Below, in pieces: positions 27,821 to 37,577 of a DNA stretch of 64,000 nucleotides (positions within the stretch are counted from its first letter, which is position 1; each line of letters opens with the position of its first letter). A program made the translations under genes and the position numbers. The notes under the pieces were generated by a model. That model was not told the origin of the DNA and did no database searches. It saw nothing but the letters and a program-made list of their open reading frames with translations. This DNA comes from Pelagibaculum spongiae (GTDB taxonomy: Bacteria; Pseudomonadota; Gammaproteobacteria; Enterobacterales; Pelagibaculaceae): the NCBI RefSeq assembly GCF_003097315.1, contig NZ_QDDL01000004.1, positions 62,001 through 126,000 on the forward strand, read 5' to 3'.

Positions 27821-29605
27821 ATGCATATGCATTCTCATTATGGTGTGCCATGCAGTTGTAAGCGAAAAAGTGTGGTCGGGATTGTTTTTGTCCCCGGAAT
27901 TATGGGCAGCAGGTTGTTTAATCGCCAAGAAAGTGAGGTTGTCTGGGATCCCGCCGTTGGGATGGGTGATCATCCAACTGGCTGGTTGTTGGAAAAATTG
28001 GAGCAGCAAAATCAAAACCGAAAGCTGCGTTTGAAGTATCTAGTTGACTACAAAAGTAAGTCTCGGAGTGCAAATAGCTCGAAAACGATTGGCGAGAGAA
28101 CAAAAGAATATCTAGAAGTCGCCGACAAACAAAAATATCACGTATCTGCTGTAGCCCGAGAGCAGGAAGCTCAGTGGCAAAAGAGCCGTAAGGGTGAGTT
28201 CTTATGGAATATTTTGAGCCTAGCATTTAAAGATGCCAAAGGGCGTAAAGAAATGCTGGTGCACAAGAATGCATCTTCATTGGTTCGGGATGATGAATTG
28301 CTCAGTGTTGACCAAGGAACTGATGAGTATTTTAAAATCCATACTTCAGTTAAGCCTTCTCGAATTGTCCAGCGCAGGCAGCAAGGCTGGGGCGAAGTAT
28401 CTTGGGGCAGTTATGGCAAGTTTCTAAGCTGGTTAGATAGCTGGATATCTTCAGAGTTAGGTTATCAGTTTTATAATTGGAGTTTTGCAACCTATGCCGT
28501 TGGTTATAACTGGATGCAAAGTAATCGAAAATCTGGGCAGCGGCTAAAAACACGAATTGATGAAATCAGACAAGAGCTGGCCGTTGAACATCAGGTCGAG
28601 CCAGCCAATGTAAAAATCATTGTGATAAGTCACTCGATGGGTGGCTTTGTCGCCCGTTCTGCAGCAGTTCTGGAGAATGCTGATATTGATACAGTTATTC
28701 ATGGTGCCATGCCTACCGATGGCAGTCCGGCCACTTATGTTAATGCGCGCAGTGGTTATGGAATGCCAGCCGGTGTTGCTTTGGGGATGAATGCAGCTGA
28801 AGTAACAGCGATATTAGGTTTTTGCCAAGGTGGGCTGGAATTGCTGCCTAATCAGCATTATCGAGATGCCAAAGGTAATTCTGACTGGCTAAAAATAGAA
28901 GTTGAGGGGCAGGAAACACTGTCTATCAACAAAGATTTTCCAGGTGAGAAAATCTATGATTTTTATAAAGACTTATCGCAATGGTATAGCTTGATTCAGC
29001 CTGAGTTGCTTGTTCCAAGAAGCAGAGTGTCAATTAAAAATCTGGTAAAGCATCATCGAAAAAGAATAGATTCTACAGAGAAATTTCATTTAGATCTCTC
29101 AGATTATTATCATTTTAATACTCGGTTGCTCTATGGGGTGAATGAGAATATGCCTTCCTATGATCAATGCGTCTGGTCTGCGCAGCAAAGCCCTAAAGGA
29201 AAGCCTTATGAATGGAAAATTGTTGCGGATCAGAATTATGGCTTTTCCTTTGGTGAAGGTGAAATCTCTCTGGCAGATTCTCAGTCTATTAAAGATTATC
29301 AACAGCGATTAAAAAATGCAGACCGCTCGGCGATATTCGATGAGGGTAAACGGCTACAAATTATGAGAGCGGTTGGCCCGCTAAATAGCCATATCTTTCA
29401 AATTAAGCCAGCCAGTGCCCCGGGTGATGCAACGGTTCATAGTGGCGCAGGCACGCACCCTAATTTACTAAATAGTCATAAATTTCCAATGAAATTAGAT
29501 CAGGAACATCAGCTGTTTTTTGATAGCGATGATGTCATGGTCAAAGTCTCAGAATTGTTGTGGCAACAAGCCGACCGCTTTGACAAGGAGAGTAAAGGAT
29601 TATGA
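27821..29605 (+). CDS. Alpha/beta-hydrolase lipase, probable type VI secretion phospholipase effector (Tle4-like)
   Basis: About 594 aa, no signal peptide. An LCAT/PGAP1-like hydrolase: the first strand and oxyanion loop is VVGIVFVPGIMGSRL with VWDPAVG after it, and the nucleophile elbow is ISHSMGG with the serine near residue 272. The next gene encodes a lipoprotein resembling Tli4 immunity proteins and overlaps by four bases (ATGA), which is why I favour a Tle4-type antibacterial phospholipase over a housekeeping lipase. AAGG stands just before a cluster of three in-frame ATGs (27818, 27821, 27827), so the exact start is uncertain by three codons. No vgrG, PAAR or other secretion gene lies nearby. 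Confidence 0.75.
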   Translation: MHMHSHYGVPCSCKRKSVVGIVFVPGIMGSRLFNRQESEVVWDPAVGMGDHPTGWLLEKLEQQNQNRKLRLKYLVDYKSKSRSANSSKTIGERTKEYLEVADKQKYHVSAVAREQEAQWQKSRKGEFLWNILSLAFKDAKGRKEMLVHKNASSLVRDDELLSVDQGTDEYFKIHTSVKPSRIVQRRQQGWGEVSWGSYGKFLSWLDSWISSELGYQFYNWSFATYAVGYNWMQSNRKSGQRLKTRIDEIRQELAVEHQVEPANVKIIVISHSMGGFVARSAAVLENADIDTVIHGAMPTDGSPATYVNARSGYGMPAGVALGMNAAEVTAILGFCQGGLELLPNQHYRDAKGNSDWLKIEVEGQETLSINKDFPGEKIYDFYKDLSQWYSLIQPELLVPRSRVSIKNLVKHHRKRIDSTEKFHLDLSDYYHFNTRLLYGVNENMPSYDQCVWSAQQSPKGKPYEWKIVADQNYGFSFGEGEISLADSQSIKDYQQRLKNADRSAIFDEGKRLQIMRAVGPLNSHIFQIKPASAPGDATVHSGAGTHPNLLNSHKFPMKLDQEHQLFFDSDDVMVKVSELLWQQADRFDKESKGL

Positions 29606-30627
29606 TAAAAAAAATAATGCTTGTTTTGTTGGCTGCCAGTTTGATGGCCGGTTGTGTATCGAAAAGGACTGTGGATATGCCATTTTCTCATTTATTTAAA
29701 GAAGTCTGTGTAGGTCGTTATCAAATTGAATTGCCTATAGATTTAGAATACTACAATTCATTGTATAAAGACGGTAGTCTGACTTTTGATATTCGGGATG
29801 GTAGGAATCGGTCGGGAAAAAGTGGACTTTACAGCTATGATAACGCCGCGCAATTATGGATAGAAAATACGGAGCTCAAGAGTTCAGAGCGAATTGGAGA
29901 AGCTTTAACGTATTATGAGGATTATAAAAGCGGACTGGACCTGATAACCAGTTATGATTTTTTTGATCAAGGTGGGCCATATGAGGGTTATATATTGGAT
30001 GCCTATGGTCTAAGAAAATTTTCAGATCATAAATATGCTATTGAAGTTTCCGCACCAACCGAAGAATATGAAAGCCATGATCGTCAATATAAAAACAAAT
30101 ATGCCGAAATTGTAAAAACTTTTTCTGATAGGGCACTGCTTTTCAAACACCAGGCTTGGCCACATAATCAGCTCGGTGTTTGTATTAATAACGATATATT
30201 AATGAATACTGCAAATGCTTTGCCAGATGAGTATTTAAGCGTGATGCATTCCAATGGAAAGCGAACCAGTTTTCGTTTTGTATTTGAAGCTTACTCTGCT
30301 GATAGGCGAGAGTATCTGCAGCAAACAATGGATCATGAAACGGGTATTATTCGCTATTTTGCCAGTGAGCGCTTTTCAGTAGCAGGTCGCAGCGGTCGTT
30401 TGCTGATAAGCCCGGGTCGCTACAGCGAAAAAGAGTTGCAATTTAAATGGGTGGCCAGTAGCCCTGAGGCAGGTTCAACTCGATTTCCTTATATGGAAAT
30501 TCGTGGCAAAGTTCGAATTGATGAGTATCCGGAATTACACGCTGCTGGGATGACCAATGAAGCGTTTTTAGTGTTACTGCTAGATGGCATGAAAGTTCGT
30601 GACAATGGCTTGGTCGGCACCCGCTGA
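29602..30627 (+). CDS. Lipoprotein resembling Tli4 immunity proteins
   Basis: A 341-aa lipoprotein: the signal peptide ends in the lipobox LMAGC with C18 as the lipidated residue. The mature start contains CVGRYQIELPIDLEY, the pattern I associate with Tli4-type immunity proteins, and the C-terminal part (DHETGIIRYFASE, then GRYSEKELQFKWVASSPEAG, PYMEIRGKVRI) fits the Tli4 C-terminal domain. Such proteins neutralise a Tle4 phospholipase in the periplasm, in agreement with membrane anchoring. The ATG overlaps the lipase stop and has a good AAAGGA Shine-Dalgarno, so the two are translationally coupled. Confidence 0.75.
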   Translation: MIKKIMLVLLAASLMAGCVSKRTVDMPFSHLFKEVCVGRYQIELPIDLEYYNSLYKDGSLTFDIRDGRNRSGKSGLYSYDNAAQLWIENTELKSSERIGEALTYYEDYKSGLDLITSYDFFDQGGPYEGYILDAYGLRKFSDHKYAIEVSAPTEEYESHDRQYKNKYAEIVKTFSDRALLFKHQAWPHNQLGVCINNDILMNTANALPDEYLSVMHSNGKRTSFRFVFEAYSADRREYLQQTMDHETGIIRYFASERFSVAGRSGRLLISPGRYSEKELQFKWVASSPEAGSTRFPYMEIRGKVRIDEYPELHAAGMTNEAFLVLLLDGMKVRDNGLVGTR

Positions 30628-30672
30628 TAATGCATTGCCAGATGCTGTCAAAATGGCCGGTTTAAGCCACCA

Positions 30673-30708
30673 CAAAGCTGCGTGATGATCAGTTTCACGC
30701 AGCCTTTG
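30673..30708 (+). terminator. Hairpin after the effector/immunity pair
   Basis: CAAAGCTGCGTGA pairs with TCACGCAGCCTTTG over a nine-base loop with one bulge. It lies about 45 nt after the lipoprotein stop. No long T-run follows, so it may be a weak terminator. Confidence 0.5.
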
Positions 30709-30851
30709 TCGGTTGACTATTGCCGCGTACTACTCATATCAACCTTCGCCTGATTTCTACTTTAGTCCAGTCGCTTAACCCGTAAACTCGTGCCACAATG
30801 ACCGCTAATTTAGAGGCGTCAGTTTTGGCGATTGCGCAGGGCAGCGAGTCT

Positions 30852-33287
30852 ATGAGTCACCACGGTATTGATAAATCGAAGCTTTCTGAAACCGATATCA
30901 TCAGCAAGTTTGTGCTGCCTGCGATCAAAGATGTCGGCTGGGACGATCTAACCCAGATTCGCCAAGAAGTAAAACTGCGTGATGGCAAGGTGGTGGTGCG
31001 AGGTACAGTCGCATCGCGGTTGAAAGTGAAGTCTGCAGATATCGTGCTCTACCATAAACCCAGCATGCCGCTAGCGGTAATAGAAGCCAAAGCCAACAAA
31101 CATGAAATGGGCAAAGGCATGCAGCAAGGGTTAGATTATGCCCGGCTGCTTGATGTGCCGTTTGTGTTTGCAACCAATGGCGATGGTTTTATCTTTCACG
31201 ACAAAACTGGCCTTTGTAACGCAACGCTAGAAACCCAAATTGCATTGGAAGACTTTCCAACGCCTGAGCAACTGTGGCAAAAGTTTTGTATTTGGAAGGG
31301 CTATACCGAACAGCAACTGCCAATTATCACCCAAGATTATTACGACGATGATAGCGGAAAAACCCCGCGTTATTACCAGCTGCAAGCCATCAATAAAACC
31401 ATAGAAGCGGTTTCATCGGGGCAAGATCGAGCGCTATTAGTCATGGCGACCGGCACCGGTAAAACCTACACCGCATTTCAAATTATTTGGCGATTATGGA
31501 AAGCTAAAAATAAAAGACGGATTTTGTTTTTAGCCGACCGAACCGCACTAATCGAACAAACCAAAAAGGGTGACTTTCAACCTTTTGGCACCGCGATGAC
31601 CTGGTCAAAAAATAGAACAGTTGACCCGGCATTTGAAATTCACCTTGGGTTATATCAAGCGCTGACCGGGCCAGAAGAACATCAAAAAGCCTACAAACAG
31701 GTTTCGCCAGATTTTTTTGATTTGATTGTTATCGACGAGTGCCACCGTGGCAGTGCCGCAGAAGACAGTGCTTGGCGGGAAATTCTCGATTACTTTTCTA
31801 GTGCGACTCAAATCGGTTTAACCGCCACACCGAAAGAAACCAATGAAGTGTCTAATATCGATTACTTCGGTGATCCGGTTTATACCTACTCACTGAAAGA
31901 AGGTATTGAAGACGGTTTCCTCGCGCCTTACAAAGTGGTGCGGGTGGATATCGATATTGACCTGCAAGGCTGGCGACCCACTAAAGGTCAGGTGGATAAA
32001 AATAACGAAATTATTGACGACCGAATTTATAATCAAAAAGATTTCGACCGCAGCATGGTAATTGATGAGCGCACCCATTTAGTTGCGCAAACCATTACCA
32101 ACTATTTAAAACGTACTGACCCGATGGCGAAAACCATCGTTTTCTGCAACGACATTGACCACGCCGATAGAATGCGCCGGGCTTTAATTAATTTAAACCC
32201 TGAGCAATATCAGAAAAATGAAAAATATGTAATGAAAATTACCGGTGATGATGAACTGGGTAAAGCGCAGTTAGAAAATTTCACCAATCCGAAAAAAGCC
32301 TATCCGGTAATTACTACTACATCGGAATTAATGACCACCGGTATTGATGCAAAAACCTGTAAGCTAGTGGTGTTAGACCAGAACATTCAGTCAATGACCA
32401 AGTTCAAACAAATCATTGGTCGTGGCACTCGAATTGATGATAAGTACAACAAGCTTTGGTTCACCATTCTCGATTTCAAAAAAGCCACAGAACTGTTTGC
32501 CGATGAACGCTTTGATGGTGAACCGGTAAAAATTATCAATACCACGCCAGCGGAAGTTGAAGACCCAGACGTTAATATTGAAGGTGACGATTACACGCCA
32601 ACTGAGATAGATGGTTCGGAATTGATTCATGAAATTCCGCCTGAAGCTGATGGTGGTTTTAACAATTCAAATGATCAGCCATGGACAGATTTTGAGCCGA
32701 CAGACGATCAAGAAGTAAAAATCACTAAATTCCATGTTAACGGCGTGACGGTAAAAGTAATGGCTGAGCGAGTGCAGTACTATGACACCGATGGCAAACT
32801 GGTCACCGAGTCCTTTAAGGATTACACCAAAAAGGCACTGAAAAAACAGTTTGCTTCGTTAGATGAATTCACCAAAAAATGGAATGATAGCGAACGTAAG
32901 CAAGCCATTATAGATGAGTTAGAAACTGCCGGAGTGCTGTGGGATGCGCTTGAACAAGAAGTTGGCAAGGCGCTAGATCCTTTCGATTTGATCTGCCATG
33001 TAGTGTATGATCAGCCGCCGCTAACCCGCCGCGAGCGGGCGGATAATGTGAAAAAGCGCAATTATTTCACACGTTATTCAGAAACCGCTCAAATGGTACT
33101 GAGTAATTTGTTAGAGAAATATGCCGATGTCGGAGTGCAAGAAATTGAGAATAAAAACATTCTCAAGCTAGAGCCTTTTAGCGAGATTGGTCGACCGATT
33201 GAAATCGTTAAAAAAGGTTTTGGCAAACCGGCCGATTATGAGCAAGCCCTCACCGAGCTAGAAGCTGAAATCTATCGTATCGGTTAG
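30852..33287 (+). CDS. hsdR: Type I restriction enzyme R subunit (HsdR, EcoEI-like)
   Basis: An 811-aa translocating endonuclease subunit. The N-terminal PD-(D/E)XK nuclease has VKSADIVLY and AVIEAKANK. The superfamily 2 helicase follows with Walker A ATGTGKT (about 200-205), DECH (about 295-298), LTATP and the C-terminal motif GRGTRID. The C-terminal region matches the EcoEI_R family. The ATG at 30852 directly precedes [16 protein letters not shown], the usual HsdR start; an earlier ATG at 30798 adds 18 residues. It cuts DNA after ATP-driven translocation when the HsdM/HsdS target is unmethylated. Separated from hsdM by 248 nt of repeats. Confidence 0.95.
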   Translation: MSHHGIDKSKLSETDIISKFVLPAIKDVGWDDLTQIRQEVKLRDGKVVVRGTVASRLKVKSADIVLYHKPSMPLAVIEAKANKHEMGKGMQQGLDYARLLDVPFVFATNGDGFIFHDKTGLCNATLETQIALEDFPTPEQLWQKFCIWKGYTEQQLPIITQDYYDDDSGKTPRYYQLQAINKTIEAVSSGQDRALLVMATGTGKTYTAFQIIWRLWKAKNKRRILFLADRTALIEQTKKGDFQPFGTAMTWSKNRTVDPAFEIHLGLYQALTGPEEHQKAYKQVSPDFFDLIVIDECHRGSAAEDSAWREILDYFSSATQIGLTATPKETNEVSNIDYFGDPVYTYSLKEGIEDGFLAPYKVVRVDIDIDLQGWRPTKGQVDKNNEIIDDRIYNQKDFDRSMVIDERTHLVAQTITNYLKRTDPMAKTIVFCNDIDHADRMRRALINLNPEQYQKNEKYVMKITGDDELGKAQLENFTNPKKAYPVITTTSELMTTGIDAKTCKLVVLDQNIQSMTKFKQIIGRGTRIDDKYNKLWFTILDFKKATELFADERFDGEPVKIINTTPAEVEDPDVNIEGDDYTPTEIDGSELIHEIPPEADGGFNNSNDQPWTDFEPTDDQEVKITKFHVNGVTVKVMAERVQYYDTDGKLVTESFKDYTKKALKKQFASLDEFTKKWNDSERKQAIIDELETAGVLWDALEQEVGKALDPFDLICHVVYDQPPLTRRERADNVKKRNYFTRYSETAQMVLSNLLEKYADVGVQEIENKNILKLEPFSEIGRPIEIVKKGFGKPADYEQALTELEAEIYRIG

Positions 33288-33371
33288 TATGAGCTGAAAA
33301 GTAGATTAGAAAAGCACTCCGCCTTCTGACAATTCAAATAGATCGGATGGCGTTATATTGATTCAGTCTGG

Positions 33372-33412
33372 TTTTCGTAGCCTGGGTAAGCTTCAGGCGC
33401 ACCCGGGGTTTT
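33372..33412 (+). repeat. Dispersed intergenic repeat, copy 2 (GTAGCCTG type)
   Basis: Begins TTTTCGTAGCCTGGGTAAGC and continues through GGCGCACCC. It is the counterpart of the inverted copy at 1901-1944 and lies in the hsdR-hsdM spacer. Confidence 0.7.
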
Positions 33413-33439
33413 CAGGGTGTTTTATATGTTCCAAAGCCC

Positions 33440-33494
33440 TTAGGTTCTCTGGCAATGAAAAAATGTCAGATGGCGCTGCGCTTATCTAACCTAC
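33440..33494. repeat. Palindromic TAGGTT repeat in hsdR-hsdM spacer
   Basis: Bounded by TTAGGTTCTCT on the left and TATCTAACCTAC on the right, with ATGTCAGATGGCGCTGCGC inside. It belongs to the same broad GTAGGTT...AACCTAC class as the elements at 11333-11428 and 39578-39664. It lies 42 nt ahead of the hsdM start. Confidence 0.6.
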
Positions 33495-33535
33495 GAAATA
33501 ATCACCCATTTTTAAATATTTACCAAGAGAACATC

Positions 33536-35029
33536 ATGTCGATCAGTGCAACCATTAAATCCATTCAAGATATTATGCGTAAAGATGCCGGTGTTGACGG
33601 TGATGCGCAGCGCTTAGGTCAAATGTCATGGCTGTTATTTCTTAAAGTGTTTGACGCCCAAGAACAAGAGCTGGAATTTGAGCAAGATAATCATTATCGA
33701 ATGCCAATTCCTGAACAATACCTATGGCGCAACTGGGCGGCAGACAGCCAAGGCATTACCGGCGATGATTTATTGCAGTTTATTAATGACAAGTTATTTC
33801 CGGAATTAAAAAACCTAATTGCGCCCATCGACACCAATCCGCGTGGCCATGTGGTAAAAGCCGCTTTTTCTGACGCATTTAATTACATGAAAAACGGTAC
33901 CTTGCTGCGTCAGGTAATTAATAAATTAAATGATATTGATTTCACCGACTCCAAAGAACGCCATTTATTCGGTGATATTTACGAGCAGATATTAAGAGAT
34001 CTGCAAAGTGCCGGTAATGCCGGTGAGTTTTATACTCCGCGTGCCGTCACCCGCTTTATGATTGACCGAATTAACCCGCAACTGGGTGAAACCATTCTTG
34101 ACCCGGCCTGTGGCACCGGCGGTTTTCTGGCCTGCGCCATGGACCATTTAAAAAGCCAGGTAAAAACCACCGAAGACCATAAAACCCTGCAAAAACAGAT
34201 TTACGGTGTTGAGAAAAAACAATTGCCGCATTTGTTATGTACCACCAATATGCTGTTGCATGGTATTGAAGTGCCGGTGAATATTCGCCACGGTAATACC
34301 TTGAGTAAATCCTTGTCTAGCTGGGATGACCATATCGATATTATCGTCACCAACCCGCCGTTTGGTGGCACAGAAGAAGACGGAATTGAAAAGAATTTCC
34401 CAGCGGAAATGCGCACTAGGGAAACCGCCGATTTATTCTTGCAATTAATTGTCGAAGTATTGGCCGATGGTGGCTCTGCCGCGGTAGTACTGCCCGATGG
34501 CACCTTGTTTGGCGAGGGCGTAAAAACCAAAATCAAAAAGCTACTCACCGAAGAGTGCAACCTGCACACCATCGTGCGCCTGCCCAACGGCGTATTTAAT
34601 CCCTACACTGGCATTAAAACCAATATTTTATTCTTTACCAAAGGCGATGGTTCTAAAGAGAAAGCCACTAAAGAGACCTGGTTCTACGAGCACCCGTATC
34701 CGGAAGGCGTAAAGAACTACAGCAAAACCAAACCGATGAAGTTTGAAGAGTTCAAAGCCGAACAACAATGGTGGGGCGATGAAGCTGACGGTTTTGCCGC
34801 ACGGGTTGAGAACGAACAGGCATGGAAAGTCAGCATTGATGAGATCATCAAACGCAACTTCAACCTCGATATCAAGAACCCTCACGTTGGCGAAATCATC
34901 AGTCACGACCCCGATGAATTGCTCGCAGAATACGCCCAGCAACAGGAACAGATTCACGGTTTGCTGGATCAGTTGAAGGGGATTCTGGGTGCTGCACTAA
35001 CTAACGATTCTGCCAAAGGTGCAAACTAA
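33536..35029 (+). CDS. hsdM: Type I restriction-modification methyltransferase (HsdM)
   Basis: A 497-aa N6-adenine methyltransferase subunit. An HsdM N-terminal helical domain (AQRLGQMSWLLFLKVFDAQE) is followed by the catalytic domain with SAM motif DPACGTGGF (about 189-197) and catalytic NPPFGG (about 273-278). AGEFYTPRAVT is the usual link between them. The ATG at 33536 has AAGAGAA upstream; longer in-frame starts run through the repeat. The stop overlaps the hsdS ATG (TAATG), so HsdM and HsdS are coupled, as needed for the M2S1 complex. Confidence 0.96.
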   Translation: MSISATIKSIQDIMRKDAGVDGDAQRLGQMSWLLFLKVFDAQEQELEFEQDNHYRMPIPEQYLWRNWAADSQGITGDDLLQFINDKLFPELKNLIAPIDTNPRGHVVKAAFSDAFNYMKNGTLLRQVINKLNDIDFTDSKERHLFGDIYEQILRDLQSAGNAGEFYTPRAVTRFMIDRINPQLGETILDPACGTGGFLACAMDHLKSQVKTTEDHKTLQKQIYGVEKKQLPHLLCTTNMLLHGIEVPVNIRHGNTLSKSLSSWDDHIDIIVTNPPFGGTEEDGIEKNFPAEMRTRETADLFLQLIVEVLADGGSAAVVLPDGTLFGEGVKTKIKKLLTEECNLHTIVRLPNGVFNPYTGIKTNILFFTKGDGSKEKATKETWFYEHPYPEGVKNYSKTKPMKFEEFKAEQQWWGDEADGFAARVENEQAWKVSIDEIIKRNFNLDIKNPHVGEIISHDPDELLAEYAQQQEQIHGLLDQLKGILGAALTNDSAKGAN

Positions 35030-36804
35030 TGGCTGCTGTAGAGCAACTGATTACTGACAATATTGCTACTTGGGCGCAGGCGGTGCAGAAGCGTAACGCC
35101 ACTGGCCGAGGTTCCAGCAAGAAGATTGAGCTGTATGGCATCAAAAAACTGCGTGCTCTGATTCTGGAGCTGGCGGTTCGAGGTAAGTTGGTACCTCAAG
35201 ATTCTGAGGATGAACCGGCTTCTGTTTTGTTGGAACGGATTGCTGCTGAGAAGAAACTGCTGGTTAAAGAGAAAAAGATCAAAAAGCAAAAAGAATTATC
35301 AACAATTTCTGAGAGTGACAAGCCATTTGAGTTACCGCAAAACTGGAAGTTTTGTCGATTAAACGATTTAACCATTGCTGCTGAAGCAGGTTGGAGTCCT
35401 CAATGTGAATTACACCCAAGGGAAGGTAATAACTGGGGTGTTTTGAAGGTAAGTGCGGTTACGTGGGGAGTATATAAGCCAAAAGAAAATAAAGAATTAC
35501 CTCAAGCGCTAGAACCTCGCCCCAAATACGAGGTGAAAAGTGGTGACTTTCTTATCTCAAGGGCGAATACCGCAGAGCTTGTGGCTAAGGCTGTTGTAGT
35601 GCCAGAAAATGCTCCAAAGTACTTGATGATGAGTGACAAAATTATTCGATTCCAATTTTCAAAAACAGTATCAAGTCATTACATAAATTTAGTAAATAAC
35701 AGCATGTTTTCTCGTAGCTATTATGCGCAGGTTGCAGGTGGCACAAGTAGCTCCATGAAAAACGTTTCTCAAGGTCAAGTGCGGAACCTTATTGTTGCTC
35801 TTCCTCCACTCGCAGAACAACACCGCATAGTCACCAAAGTCAACGAACTCATGTCCCTGTGCGACCAGCTGGAACAGCAAACCGAAACCAGCCTCACCGC
35901 CCACACATCACTGGTAGAAAACCTGCTCGCCACACTCACCAGCAGCACCGATGCCGCCGAACTGGAACAGAACTGGCACCGCATTGCCGAACACTTCACC
36001 ACTCTGTTCACCACAGAATCCAGCATCGACCAGCTCAAACAAACCGTGCTGCAACTGGCGGTAATGGGCAAGCTGGTACCTCAAGACCCGAACGATCAAC
36101 CTGCGTCTGTACTGCTGGAAAAAATTGCTGCTGAAAAGGAGCAATTGATCAAAGAGAAGAAGATTAAGAAGCAGAAAGCGTTGCCGCCGATTGGGGAGGA
36201 TGAAAAGCCGTTTGGGTTGCCTGATGGGTGGGAGTGGAGTCGTTTTTCTGAAGTTGCGTATTCGCGGTTAGGTAAAATGCTCGACAAAGCAAAGGACCAA
36301 GGTGAATCGAAAAAGTATTTACGAAATACGAATGTCCAATGGCAAAAAATTGACCTGTTAGATATTAAAGAAATGAAATTTGAACATGCTGAGCTGCAAG
36401 AGTTTGAGTTACATAAAGGAGATTTATTGATTTGCGAAGGTGGCGAGCCAGGGCGTTGTGCCATTTGGCAACATGACAACATTGATATTTACTTTCAAAA
36501 AGCACTTCACCGCGCAAGGACATACACTGGTGTGATTCCTGAGTATCTAGAAATATGCTTGATGGTAGATGCTGCCAATGATTCTCTTGCTCAACTATTT
36601 ACTGGAGCCACAATAAAACATTTGACAGGTGATAAGCTCTCTCGACATATAATTTCGATTCCTCCTTCAGGGGAACAAGCCAGAATAATTAGTCAAGCAC
36701 TCCAATTATCGACTCTCTGCAACCACCTAAAAACCCACCTCCAACAAGCCCAACAAACCCGCCTGCATCTGGCCGATGCGATGGTGGAAAAAGCGTTGGG
36801 GTAA
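35029..36804 (+). CDS. hsdS: Type I restriction-modification specificity subunit (HsdS)
   Basis: A 591-aa specificity subunit made of two half-subunits, each with a conserved helical block and a variable target-recognition domain. The conserved blocks (about residues 40-90 and 333-390) are nearly repeats: ELAVRGKLVPQDSEDEPASV against QLAVMGKLVPQDPNDQPASV, both continuing with IAAEK and KEKKIKKQK. Each target domain ends in a PPL(A/S)EQ-like segment (VALPPLAEQHRIV; ISIPPSGEQARII). Two target domains imply a bipartite DNA site, which cannot be read from sequence. Target domain 2 is more AT-rich than its flanking helices, as expected for exchanged domains. Confidence 0.94.
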   Translation: MAAVEQLITDNIATWAQAVQKRNATGRGSSKKIELYGIKKLRALILELAVRGKLVPQDSEDEPASVLLERIAAEKKLLVKEKKIKKQKELSTISESDKPFELPQNWKFCRLNDLTIAAEAGWSPQCELHPREGNNWGVLKVSAVTWGVYKPKENKELPQALEPRPKYEVKSGDFLISRANTAELVAKAVVVPENAPKYLMMSDKIIRFQFSKTVSSHYINLVNNSMFSRSYYAQVAGGTSSSMKNVSQGQVRNLIVALPPLAEQHRIVTKVNELMSLCDQLEQQTETSLTAHTSLVENLLATLTSSTDAAELEQNWHRIAEHFTTLFTTESSIDQLKQTVLQLAVMGKLVPQDPNDQPASVLLEKIAAEKEQLIKEKKIKKQKALPPIGEDEKPFGLPDGWEWSRFSEVAYSRLGKMLDKAKDQGESKKYLRNTNVQWQKIDLLDIKEMKFEHAELQEFELHKGDLLICEGGEPGRCAIWQHDNIDIYFQKALHRARTYTGVIPEYLEICLMVDAANDSLAQLFTGATIKHLTGDKLSRHIISIPPSGEQARIISQALQLSTLCNHLKTHLQQAQQTRLHLADAMVEKALG

Positions 36805-36881
36805 CTAATTTTGACTACAAAACCTTTTCAGCTAGACTGTTGCTTTTGCTAGCAGTCTGGCTTTAAACAACTGGTATAGCT

Positions 36882-37577
36882 GTGGAATATAATGTTTACT
36901 GCGATGAGTCATGCCATCTTGAAAATGATCAACAAAAGTCGATGGTGTTGGGGGCTATTTGGTGTCCGGTTTCCAAGAGATTGGAAATTGCCAAACGTAT
37001 TCGAGAGATCAAAATAAAGCATAAGTTAACCAGCAATTTTGAAGTGAAGTGGACCAAGGTGAGCCCATCCAAGCTTGGGTTTTATATGGAATTGCTTGAT
37101 TATTTCTTCGACGATGATGATCTGCACTTCCGGGCAGTTGTCGTTCCAGATAAACAACTGCTGAATCATCAACGTTTTGCGCAAAGTCATGATGACTGGT
37201 ATTACAAAATGTTTTTTGTAATGCTGAAAGTGATCTTTGAACCAGACAGTCGTTATTTTGTGTATATCGACATAAAAGATACCCTGGGGCATGAAAAAAT
37301 TACCAAGCTGCATGATGTGCTTTGCAATAATGCGTATGACTACTCAAAAAAAATTATACGTGATGTAAAGCGGATTCACTCTCATGAAGCGGAGCAATTG
37401 CAGTTGGCTGACTTACTTATTGGTGCGCTTTCTTACCTCCACCGTGGTTATTCATCAAACTCGGCAAAAATAGCATTAATTGAACGAATTAAAGCAAGGA
37501 GTGGTTACCGGCTCACTCAGAATACCTTGCAGAGAGAAAATAAATTTAATCTGTTTATCTGGAATTCTCAGGGGTAA
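36882..37577 (+). CDS. DUF3800 protein
   Basis: A 231-aa DUF3800 member. The family has an RNase H-like fold and frequently sits in mobile or defence loci, but its activity is not established. Features are YCDESCHLEN at the N-terminus (acidic D8 and E9), VKWTKVSPSK, a central DWYYKMFFVMLK helix, YIDIKDTLG (second acidic cluster), and IHSHEAEQLQLADLLIGA near the end. The acidic residues are placed as in nuclease-type RNase H folds; this is inference. It begins 77 nt after hsdS, and its stop overlaps the start of the next gene, so the two form a unit. Confidence 0.85.
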   Translation: MEYNVYCDESCHLENDQQKSMVLGAIWCPVSKRLEIAKRIREIKIKHKLTSNFEVKWTKVSPSKLGFYMELLDYFFDDDDLHFRAVVVPDKQLLNHQRFAQSHDDWYYKMFFVMLKVIFEPDSRYFVYIDIKDTLGHEKITKLHDVLCNNAYDYSKKIIRDVKRIHSHEAEQLQLADLLIGALSYLHRGYSSNSAKIALIERIKARSGYRLTQNTLQRENKFNLFIWNSQG

